A stretch of DNA of 7,111 nucleotides from JAGZHZ01 sp965150505 (GTDB lineage Bacteria > Bacillota > Clostridia > Lachnospirales > Lachnospiraceae). A program made the position numbers and the translations under genes. The notes beneath the pieces are model-generated. The model searched no databases. It had not been told where the DNA came from and saw only the letters and a program-made list of their open reading frames with translations. Positions 1 to 6,024 of the stretch are shown here, in pieces (position 1 is the first letter of the stretch; each line of letters begins with the position of its first letter). Where the stretch lies: contig CBCTVZ010000113.1 of NCBI GenBank assembly GCA_965150505.1, positions 1-7,111 of the forward strand, in the 5' to 3' direction.

Positions 1-31
1 TGATTTCTTTTCCATCTCTTTATAATCTGTT

Positions 32-1195
32 TTATTTTGTCAGCAATGCTTCTGCCATTTCTTCCATCGCTGCAACTGTTTCCGGTTTTACACCAGATTT
101 GATTGTCACCATTGGCTCACAGATGGTAATATTTTTCATTCCTTCAAAATATGCTCTCATCAGTTTTCCTGCCATCGGCGCCCAAGAACCATTTTCCATG
201 ATTGCTACTTTTCTGTTCTGATATGCTTTGATTTTCAGATGATACAGAAAATCTTCCATGCAAGGGAATAAGGAAGCATCATATGTCGGACATGCTACTA
301 CAAGTTTGTCAAAACGATACGCATCTGACACTGCTGCTGCCATATCATCACGCGCCAAATCATAGGAAACGACAGATACTCCTTTTTCTTTTAAGATCTC
401 TGCCAGTTTTTTTGCAGCGCTTGCTGTATTTCCATGAATGGAAGCGTATGCAATCACAACGCCTTCTTCTTCTGGCTCATATCCGCTCCATTTTAAATAT
501 TTTTCTATGTAAAATCCAAGATTTTCTTTCAAAATCGGTCCATGCAGAGGGCAGATTGTCTGAATCTCCAATCCAGATGCTTTTTTGAGAAGATTCTGTA
601 CCTGTGTACCATATTTGCCAACAATATTAATAAAATAGCGGCGTGCTTCCGGAGTCCAATCTTCTTCTGCATCAAGCGCTCCAAATTTTCCAAATCCATC
701 TGCTGAGAATAAAATTTTTTCAGAAGATTCATACTCTACCATAACCTCAGGCCAATGTACCATTGGAGCCATCACGAAATGAAGCGTATGGCTTCCTAAA
801 CTTAAGGTATCTCCTTCTTTTACAGCAACCATTCTCTCTGATAAATCAAGCGTAAAAAATTGATTCAGCATGGAAGCAGCTTTTACGCTGAGAACAATTT
901 TTGCATCGGAATATTTTTCAGCAAAAACCTGAATATTTCCAGCATGATCTGGTTCTAAATGAGATACAATCAGATAATCTGGTGTTTTACCATCTAAAAC
1001 TGCCTCTAAATTATTCAGCCATTGCTCTGTCGCTCTTTTGTCAACGGTATCCATAACTGCAATTTTCTCATCTAAAATCACATAAGAATTATAGGACACT
1101 CCATTTGGAACTTTATACTGGCTCTCAAACAGATCAATCGTCTTGTCATCCACACCAATATATTTTACTGCATCAGAAATTACTACATTTTTCAA
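32..1195 (-). CDS. fprA: Class A flavodiiron protein (FprA-type O2/NO reductase)
   Basis: Soluble cytoplasmic flavodiiron protein of 387 residues, the usual length for a two-domain class A enzyme. Residues 1-245 are a metallo-beta-lactamase-like fold with a full set of diiron ligands: H79, E81, D83 and H84 in HLEPDH, H147, D166 in SADGFG, and H218 in CPLHGP. Residues 246-387 are a flavodoxin domain with an FMN phosphate loop around 251-257 (ASIHGNT). There is no fused rubredoxin or flavin reductase domain, so electrons probably come from a separate rubredoxin or similar donor. The family reduces O2 to water or NO to N2O; which is preferred here cannot be read from the sequence. The start is TTG (1193-1195), chosen because AGGAGG lies 8 bases upstream and no in-frame ATG is near. 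It lies 90 bases after psd and has its own promoter, so separate regulation is likely. Confidence 0.95.
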   Translation of the reverse strand: MKNVVISDAVKYIGVDDKTIDLFESQYKVPNGVSYNSYVILDEKIAVMDTVDKRATEQWLNNLEAVLDGKTPDYLIVSHLEPDHAGNIQVFAEKYSDAKIVLSVKAASMLNQFFTLDLSERMVAVKEGDTLSLGSHTLHFVMAPMVHWPEVMVEYESSEKILFSADGFGKFGALDAEEDWTPEARRYFINIVGKYGTQVQNLLKKASGLEIQTICPLHGPILKENLGFYIEKYLKWSGYEPEEEGVVIAYASIHGNTASAAKKLAEILKEKGVSVVSYDLARDDMAAAVSDAYRFDKLVVACPTYDASLFPCMEDFLYHLKIKAYQNRKVAIMENGSWAPMAGKLMRAYFEGMKNITICEPMVTIKSGVKPETVAAMEEMAEALLTK

Positions 1196-1203
1196 TGTTC
1201 TTT

Positions 1204-1210
1204 CCTCCTC
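1204..1210 (-). promoter_or_regulatory. Ribosome binding site supporting the TTG start of the flavodiiron gene
   Basis: The minus strand reads GAGGAGG, a near-perfect Shine-Dalgarno sequence, with 8 bases before the TTG at 1193-1195. No in-frame ATG lies nearby (the adjacent ATG is out of frame), so this site fixes the unusual start codon. Confidence 0.85.
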
Positions 1211-1253
1211 TTGTGTTGTTTGGCATCATATTTTTCTCTCTGCCATATATCGC

Positions 1254-1282
1254 ATTATACCGTATCTGTCTCTATTTTTCCA
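1254..1282 (-). promoter_or_regulatory. Probable sigma-A promoter of the flavodiiron gene
   Basis: On the minus strand a perfect -10 box TATAAT (1254-1259) is separated by 17 bases from TGGAAA (1277-1282), which matches four of six positions of the -35 consensus. Transcription would start near 1247, giving a leader of about 50 bases before the TTG start. The -35 box begins only three bases after the psd stop codon, so the promoter fills the gap between the two genes. No convincing terminator for psd is visible, so some read-through from the lipid genes is possible. Confidence 0.65.
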
Positions 1283-1285
1283 TCC

Positions 1286-2155
1286 TTAATTTCGATAACT
1301 TTTCCCTAATTCCTGCCCCATTTGAATTTTTGTCTCAATTCCTTTTTCTGTGTTGCTCAAAAATTTTTCTTTCAAAACAACTTTATCCTTTTGGATCAGG
1401 AGAATGATGGTAGAGCCTCCGAACTCAAAATATCCTTTTTCTTCTCCTTTTCGGACACTTCCTTCTTCTTTCTTATTGCAGATTTTTCCGACCATCAATG
1501 CTCCGACTTCCATCTGTATCAAAGTTCCGAACATCTTCGTCTTTAGCAAGGTATATTCTCGTGCATTTTGTTTAAAAACTGGCACAGATTCTACGGCAAT
1601 CGGATTTACGGTATGAAATTTTCCAGGAATATAATAGTTGCATGACTTATATCCAGATGCTGGATAACAGTAACGATGGTAATCCTCCACAGACAGACGG
1701 ATAATCACCGCATATCCTCCTAAAAAACGTTTTGCCAATTTTTTACTGTCCAATAGTTGTTTCAAAGAATATCTGCTATGTTTGATCTCAAAGCATAAAT
1801 CCTCATCAATCTTGTATGCTAAAACCTTTCCGTCAGAAGGACTGATTAACACGTCATCTCTTCTGTCAATCAGACGCTCTCCTGTTTTGATCTCTCTTGT
1901 AAAAAAATCATTGTAACAATTATATCTGCACTTTTTATACGGTGTCATATCAATGCCTGCCCCTTTGATGAATGGCTGAATCATCCATCTCGAGAAACGG
2001 CTGTCTAAAAATTTTCCGCACAAAATAGAGAATGCTGGCTGCACTAAAGGTTTTAATATCATTCTTCCCCAGACAGTTGTATATAACGTTTTTAAAAGCT
2101 TATCCTGACTATTCTCTTTTTCACAGATTGTTCCGTCAAGCTCCTGATATTTCAT
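1286..2155 (-). CDS. psd: Phosphatidylserine decarboxylase proenzyme
   Basis: Pyruvoyl-dependent enzyme of 289 residues that decarboxylates phosphatidylserine to phosphatidylethanolamine at the membrane. The FFTR motif (84-87) is a family hallmark. The self-processing triad known from characterised enzymes is present: D108 in SPSDGK, H160 in DYHR, and S248 in FGGST (245-249). Cleavage between G247 and S248 would give a beta chain of about 247 residues and an alpha chain of 42 residues whose N-terminal serine becomes the pyruvoyl group. GGST, rather than the LGST of the E. coli enzyme, fits the longer Clostridium-type proteins. The ATG at 2155 has AAAGGAAG seven or so bases upstream. It follows pssA, which makes its substrate, after 33 bases and is evidently in the same operon. 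Confidence 0.95.
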   Translation of the reverse strand: MKYQELDGTICEKENSQDKLLKTLYTTVWGRMILKPLVQPAFSILCGKFLDSRFSRWMIQPFIKGAGIDMTPYKKCRYNCYNDFFTREIKTGERLIDRRDDVLISPSDGKVLAYKIDEDLCFEIKHSRYSLKQLLDSKKLAKRFLGGYAVIIRLSVEDYHRYCYPASGYKSCNYYIPGKFHTVNPIAVESVPVFKQNAREYTLLKTKMFGTLIQMEVGALMVGKICNKKEEGSVRKGEEKGYFEFGGSTIILLIQKDKVVLKEKFLSNTEKGIETKIQMGQELGKSYRN

Positions 2156-2188
2156 CTTATCTTCCTTTCCTGAACAGATAACCCTTTT

Positions 2189-2818
2189 TTAAAATACATG
2201 AAGCAGTTTTGCCAAAATTATCACACCAAGTCCAATAAATACTGCCATCATTTTATTTCCTGGCTTATATACCTTAATATTACTTACAAATAAAATGGCA
2301 ACTACCACCATAACGCCGATCAAAACACGCAAATAGACGGCATTCCCAAAATATGGGCGCATTAAATATACAAGTGGAAAAATAATTGCTATCGATGTAA
2401 CTGGAAGTCCCTGATAATATTTCCGAACTTCCTGTGTTTCTTTCTGACGTTTTTCTTCCATCACATTAAAGTATCCAAGACGGATCACCGCCGCAAGTAC
2501 ATATAGACACATTGCTGTCATACCACAGATTCCTCTGAGTCCCAGTCCATATCCTAAGAAAGCTGGAAATGCTCCAAAACAGATCAAATCACATAGAGAA
2601 TCAATCTGTATTCCAAATTTTTTTTCATCTTCTGTTCTGTCCATCGCTCTTGCTACTTTTCCATCCAGCATATCACAGATACCAGAAACTACAAGACAAG
2701 CAATCGCCGTTTTAAATTTTCCTTCTAAAGCCTGCGTCATTCCAATCACAGAGCTGATCAAGCCCAAATACGTTAAAATAACGGAATAATTATAAAATCC
2801 TATCCACAAAGTTTTCAT
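2189..2818 (-). CDS. pssA: CDP-diacylglycerol-serine O-phosphatidyltransferase
   Basis: Integral membrane enzyme of 209 residues in the CDP-alcohol phosphatidyltransferase family. It condenses CDP-diacylglycerol with serine to give phosphatidylserine and CMP. The catalytic motif is complete: D49, D52-G53, A56-R57, G69, D73 and D77. The spacer between A-R and the glycine is 11 residues, longer than the 7-8 usual in the family signature, and holds the charged stretch RTEDEKK. About five or six hydrophobic segments are visible (roughly 12-30, 35-50, 79-95, 97-117, 139-153, 161-178, 188-207). Serine specificity is inferred from the family subtype and from psd directly downstream. The ATG overlaps the stop of the flippase-like gene as ATGA, with GAGG eight bases upstream, which suggests translational coupling. 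Confidence 0.93.
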   Translation of the reverse strand: MKTLWIGFYNYSVILTYLGLISSVIGMTQALEGKFKTAIACLVVSGICDMLDGKVARAMDRTEDEKKFGIQIDSLCDLICFGAFPAFLGYGLGLRGICGMTAMCLYVLAAVIRLGYFNVMEEKRQKETQEVRKYYQGLPVTSIAIIFPLVYLMRPYFGNAVYLRVLIGVMVVVAILFVSNIKVYKPGNKMMAVFIGLGVIILAKLLHVF

Positions 2819-3873
2819 GCTCCTTCCCTCATTCTGCGTCTCTTTTCTGACGCACGAGTAATTGTAATATGTGTATAAATTGTCACAACCGCACTAATTA
2901 AAATCAAAGCATAATAGCTGATTCCTCTGCTCAAAAGCAGTCCTGAGTAAATACTGCTTCCGAATATCGGTGCAAACATGGAAAGAAATAATGTTTCGCT
3001 TGCGCCTACTCCTCCTGGAAGAGGAAGCATATCAACCGCTACAGAAATAATCGCCTGCAACAATACAATGTCTGTCCACTTTGCCCCACGCAGTCCTAGA
3101 GAACAGTACACCAGATACGTCACAAAAAACAAGATAAATCTTTGCAGAATTGAAAGCAGCACTACATTGACAATCACCATTTTATGTGATTTAAAATAGG
3201 TCGAAGCCTTTCCATATTTATCCATTGCTCTTGATAATTTTTCCACTCTTGCTTCTCTATGCTTCATCAAATGAATTTTTACCAGAATATTATGACCTAA
3301 AATCATCAATTTTTTTGTCAATTCTGGCATAAATACAAGAATCATCATACAAGCAATACATCCCACGTTTAAAAAAAGTCCAAGATAAAAAACGAATCTC
3401 GTTTTTTCCATATAGGTTGAAATCAATTCATGATGAAATAGAATTACTCCCACGCCTACTACAACTAGCACAAATTTATATGCAATCGTTACAATCATCA
3501 GCACCAGAGTAGAAATTGATACATCAATATTTTCTTTACTCATATAATAAATCTGCGCCGGCTGTCCCCCACTCGCCGAAGGGGTGATACAGCTATAAAA
3601 AAATCCGACAAAACTATATTTTATACAATGTGCAAATGGTGCATGAATTTTCAAAGAGCGCATCATATAAAAAATAATCGTTGATTCCCCGCTCACAAAG
3701 AAAACAACCAAAACTACTCCTGCACATAAATATAATTTGTTTGCTTTCTGTATGGAATCCCAGATCCCTCCAAGTTCCTGATCTTTAAATAAAAGGAAAA
3801 ATGTACCTACGCAAAGTAAAATCAAAAATAATATCTGAAAGATATTTTTTTTATTTTTCTTTAAGAAATTCAC
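2815..3873 (-). CDS. Lysylphosphatidylglycerol synthase flippase-domain-like membrane protein (UPF0104 family)
   Basis: Polytopic membrane protein of 352 residues from the preferred GTG at 3873; the GTG at 3897 would give 360. It resembles the transmembrane flippase half of MprF and the YbhN/AglD-type family. Numbered from 3897, the two conserved re-entrant-type motifs are TPSASGGQPAQ (105-115) and LPLPGGVGASE (291-301). Hydrophobic segments lie near 19-37, 54-73, 90-104, 127-153, 168-190, 240-263, 277-290 and 315-345. Both ends are strongly basic (tail SEKRRRMREG), which suggests cytoplasmic termini. The aminoacyl-transferase domain of full MprF is absent, so it is not a lysyl-PG synthase. 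No ribosome binding site precedes 3897, whereas GGAAGGAG and GAAGG lie between the two GTGs. It overlaps pssA by four bases, so phosphatidylserine or PE transport is a plausible but unproven role. Confidence 0.85.
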   Translation of the reverse strand: MNFLKKNKKNIFQILFLILLCVGTFFLLFKDQELGGIWDSIQKANKLYLCAGVVLVVFFVSGESTIIFYMMRSLKIHAPFAHCIKYSFVGFFYSCITPSASGGQPAQIYYMSKENIDVSISTLVLMIVTIAYKFVLVVVGVGVILFHHELISTYMEKTRFVFYLGLFLNVGCIACMMILVFMPELTKKLMILGHNILVKIHLMKHREARVEKLSRAMDKYGKASTYFKSHKMVIVNVVLLSILQRFILFFVTYLVYCSLGLRGAKWTDIVLLQAIISVAVDMLPLPGGVGASETLFLSMFAPIFGSSIYSGLLLSRGISYYALILISAVVTIYTHITITRASEKRRRMREGA

Positions 3874-3922
3874 TTTCGCCTTCTTTCTCCTTCCCACCTT
3901 TTAAAGAGTAAAAAACCCTCTT

Positions 3923-4621
3923 TCATGATTTTAACAGTAAATTTGAAATCTTACAATTACATTTTTCAAAAAACGTCATAAATTTTACATAATAATTTTT
4001 CTTATTTGCAAGATAATACGATCCTTCCGCAAGTAAAATTCCCCCCGCAATATCAATCAGATAATGCTGTTTTGTAAATTGCGTTGAAGCGCAAACGCAA
4101 AGTGCAAAGATACAAGAAAAAATCCGATACCATTTTGGTATCTCTTTTTTCCCTCGAATTGCTATAAAACAAAACCAGCTTACTAGACAATGAATGGATG
4201 GAAATAAGTTTGTAGCCTGATCCATCTCATATAATCGATTCATCATAAAAGCGCTGAGAGAATTTCCTGTGATTTCTGGTCTGATATTCGTTGTTGGAAA
4301 AAGAATAAAAATCAATCCGCAGATCAATCTTGTCGGCATTTCTGCCGCCACAAATCGATAAAAATGCTCTTTTCCCAAATGTGCAACCATAATATAGTTT
4401 ATTCCCCAAAACAGATAGCATCCAAAATAAATATAGACAAATTCTGGTATGAGCGGAATAGCTTGATCCAGTTTTGTTGTCAAATCATAATGCGGCCATC
4501 CTTCTGTAAGCCAAGCAGCCCCAAAATAAATAACAGAGTTCCATGTGAATATCGCAATCAGCGGAATAATACTGTATAATTTAATCCAAGGATCTATATA
4601 TTTATTTAGCCATCTTTTCAT
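3923..4621 (-). CDS. PAP2-superfamily membrane phosphatase or phosphotransferase (PAP2_3/inositolphosphorylceramide-synthase-like)
   Basis: Membrane protein of 232 residues from the ATG at 4621, with about six hydrophobic segments. The PAP2 active-site blocks are visible: NIRPE (residues 112-116), FPSIHC (140-145; H144 is the presumed proton donor) and STQFTKQHYLID (179-190; H186 is the presumed nucleophile and D190 its partner). The first block lacks the lysine of the classical KX6RP motif, as in the PAP2_3 subgroup related to inositolphosphorylceramide synthases. Such enzymes hydrolyse lipid phosphates or transfer phospho-head groups on the outer membrane face; the substrate here is unknown. 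A GTG at 4633 in the same frame would put the GGGAGG ribosome binding site inside the gene, so it is rejected as the start. It is first in the lipid cluster, 25 to 49 bases before the flippase-like gene. Confidence 0.85.
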   Translation of the reverse strand: MKRWLNKYIDPWIKLYSIIPLIAIFTWNSVIYFGAAWLTEGWPHYDLTTKLDQAIPLIPEFVYIYFGCYLFWGINYIMVAHLGKEHFYRFVAAEMPTRLICGLIFILFPTTNIRPEITGNSLSAFMMNRLYEMDQATNLFPSIHCLVSWFCFIAIRGKKEIPKWYRIFSCIFALCVCASTQFTKQHYLIDIAGGILLAEGSYYLANKKNYYVKFMTFFEKCNCKISNLLLKS

Positions 4622-4625
4622 TTTT

Positions 4626-4631
4626 CCTCCC
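4626..4631 (-). promoter_or_regulatory. Ribosome binding site deciding the PAP2 gene start
   Basis: The minus strand reads GGGAGG followed by four A residues and then the ATG at 4621. The in-frame GTG at 4633 overlaps this site and has no purine-rich sequence of its own upstream, so the ATG is the better start. Confidence 0.7.
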
Positions 4632-4647
4632 ACATTAAAGATTACAT

Positions 4648-4653
4648 TTTATA
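4648..4653 (-). promoter_or_regulatory. Candidate -10 box for the lipid cluster
   Basis: TATAAA lies 26 bases upstream of the PAP2 ATG and just beyond the terminator, where a promoter for the four lipid genes would be expected. At 17-base spacing the -35 position reads TTCCGC, which is poor, and it falls inside the terminator stem. This is a weak call made mostly on position. Confidence 0.25.
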
Positions 4654-4657
4654 GTTC

Positions 4658-4709
4658 AAAAACAGAAAAAGCGGAAATGCCAAAATCTGATCCAACATTC
4701 CCGTTTTTT
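4658..4709 (-). terminator. Probable intrinsic terminator after the threonine ammonia-lyase gene
   Basis: On the minus strand CGGGAATG (4696-4703) pairs with CATTTCCG (4672-4679), giving an eight-base stem with one G-U pair. The stem is flanked by an A-tract on the 5' side and by TTTTT, CTG and TTTTT on the 3' side (4658-4670). Counting the A-tract/T-tract pairs and one A-C mismatch, the arms extend to 14 bases (4696-4709 with 4666-4679). The loop is large at 16 bases. The stem starts about 76 bases after the lyase stop. The plus strand also has a T-run after the stem, but no plus-strand gene reads into it. Confidence 0.6.
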
Positions 4710-4785
4710 CCCTTTTTATCATTTGATTATCACGTTCTGTCTTTCATTTTTATTAGAAACGTTATTTGCCATTATCTCATAAAAA

Positions 4786-5997
4786 TTATAGATTTGGACG
4801 AATCAATTTCGGACGATATCCATGTTCTTTTAATGCTTCTACAATTTTTGTCTTATGTTCCGTTCCAAAGGCTTCCAATGTAATTTTCAATTCTACTGCT
4901 GCATTACGGTTTGTGCTGACAAACTGGTTATGATCCAACTTAATTACATTTCCTTGTGCCTCTGCAATAATCGATGCAACTCTCACAAGTTCGCCCGGTT
5001 TATCTGGCAGAAGAACAGATACTGTAAAAATACGATCTCTCTGAATTAATCCATGCTGAACGACAGATGCCATTGTGATGACATCCATATTTCCTCCGCT
5101 TAATACCGAGACAATCTTCTTTCCTTTTACAGAAAGATGTTTTAAAGCTGCCACCGTCAAGAGTCCTGAATTTTCTACAATCATCTTATGATTTTCTACC
5201 ATATCCAAAAATGCAACGATCAATTCATCATCTTCCACTGTAATAATTTCATCCAGATTTTCCTGTAAATAAGGAAAAATATTTGTTCCTGGTGTTTTTA
5301 CCGCTGTACCATCAGCGATTGTGCTGACAGAAGGAAGGGTCGTCACTTTTCCTTCTTCAAAAGAATATTGGAGACAATTTGCACCTGCCGGTTCAACGCC
5401 TATTACTTTGATCTTTGGGTTTAACATTTTAGCGAGTGTAGAGACACCTGTAGCCAGTCCGCCTCCTCCTACCGGTACTAAAATATAATCAACAAGCGGC
5501 AGTTCTTTAAAAATTTCCATCGCTATCGTTCCCTGTCCTGTTGCCACAGCCAGATCATCAAATGGATGAATAAACGTATATCCTTCTTTTTCAGCCAGTT
5601 CATACGCATATGCGCACGCCTCATCGTACACATTTCCATACAGAACAACTTCTGCGCCATAACTCTTTGTGCGGTTTACCTTAATCAGCGGCGTCGTTGT
5701 AGGCATTACAATAACTGCCTTTACGCCATATTCTTTTGCCGCATATGCAACTCCTTGCGCATGGTTGCCTGCTGAGGCAGTAATCAGACCATGTTTTTTT
5801 TCTTCTTCACTCAGTGTACTGATTTTATAGTATGCCCCGCGGATTTTGTATGCCCCTGTCACCTGCATATTTTCTGGTTTTAAAAATACTCTGTTTCCTG
5901 TCTGAGCGCTCAAATATGGACTGTAGATCAGCTTTGTTTCCTGTGTCACTTTTTGTACAATCTCGGCAGCTTCTTCAAATTTCTCCAATGTTAACAT
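4786..5997 (-). CDS. ilvA: Threonine ammonia-lyase (threonine dehydratase) with a single C-terminal ACT domain
   Basis: PLP-dependent cytoplasmic enzyme of 403 residues that converts threonine to 2-oxobutanoate and ammonia, feeding isoleucine synthesis or threonine catabolism. The fold-type II catalytic domain covers about 1-318. It shows the PLP lysine K51 in TGAYKIRGA, the substrate loop SAGNHAQG (75-82), the phosphate-binding GGGGLATG (177-184) and VLSGGNMD (298-305). An ACT domain follows at about 322-400 (VLLPDKPGEL). One ACT domain and this length match the medium form, between the short TdcB type and the long two-ACT-like IlvA. The ACT domain implies allosteric control, but the effector cannot be read from sequence. 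The ATG at 5997 has AAAGGA about ten bases upstream. It lies 27 bases after ftsY, so co-transcription is likely. The symbol could equally be tdcB. Confidence 0.95.
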   Translation of the reverse strand: MLTLEKFEEAAEIVQKVTQETKLIYSPYLSAQTGNRVFLKPENMQVTGAYKIRGAYYKISTLSEEEKKHGLITASAGNHAQGVAYAAKEYGVKAVIVMPTTTPLIKVNRTKSYGAEVVLYGNVYDEACAYAYELAEKEGYTFIHPFDDLAVATGQGTIAMEIFKELPLVDYILVPVGGGGLATGVSTLAKMLNPKIKVIGVEPAGANCLQYSFEEGKVTTLPSVSTIADGTAVKTPGTNIFPYLQENLDEIITVEDDELIVAFLDMVENHKMIVENSGLLTVAALKHLSVKGKKIVSVLSGGNMDVITMASVVQHGLIQRDRIFTVSVLLPDKPGELVRVASIIAEAQGNVIKLDHNQFVSTNRNAAVELKITLEAFGTEHKTKIVEALKEHGYRPKLIRPNL

Positions 5998-6024
5998 TTT
6001 TTTGTCATCCTTTCCTTCTCATGT

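Noticed and set aside
1..15. Minus-strand ATG at 15 with five codons to the window edge, a possible next gene after the flavodiiron gene
   Set aside because: No proper ribosome binding site is visible and five codons are too few to judge; the 31 bases after the stop show nothing else.
1240..1260. Possible PerR or Rex operator around the flavodiiron promoter
   Set aside because: The TATAAT-GCG-ATATAT stretch is only a loose dyad, fits neither the PerR nor the Rex consensus well, and is explained by the -10 box.
1105..1616. Overlapping plus-strand open frames across the fprA start, the gap and the psd 3' end
   Set aside because: They run antisense to the active-site regions of real genes, are Phe/Leu/Ser-rich low-complexity translations, and have no ribosome binding sites.
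3845..3852. Runs of eight A residues on the coding strand, here and at 2618-2625 and 5794-5801, as possible slippage or phase-variation tracts
   Set aside because: All three encode Lys-rich stretches in intact frames, and such runs are common by chance in AT-rich genomes.
3903..3923. AAAGAG/CTCTTT inverted repeat with a nine-base loop between the PAP2 and flippase-like genes
   Set aside because: The stem has only six mostly A-T pairs and no T-tract follows it on the minus strand, so it is not a credible terminator inside this cluster.
4545..4883. Plus-strand open frame of 112 codons spanning the gap between the PAP2 and lyase genes
   Set aside because: It overlaps both neighbouring genes antisense, runs through the terminator stem, and has no recognisable motif or start signal.
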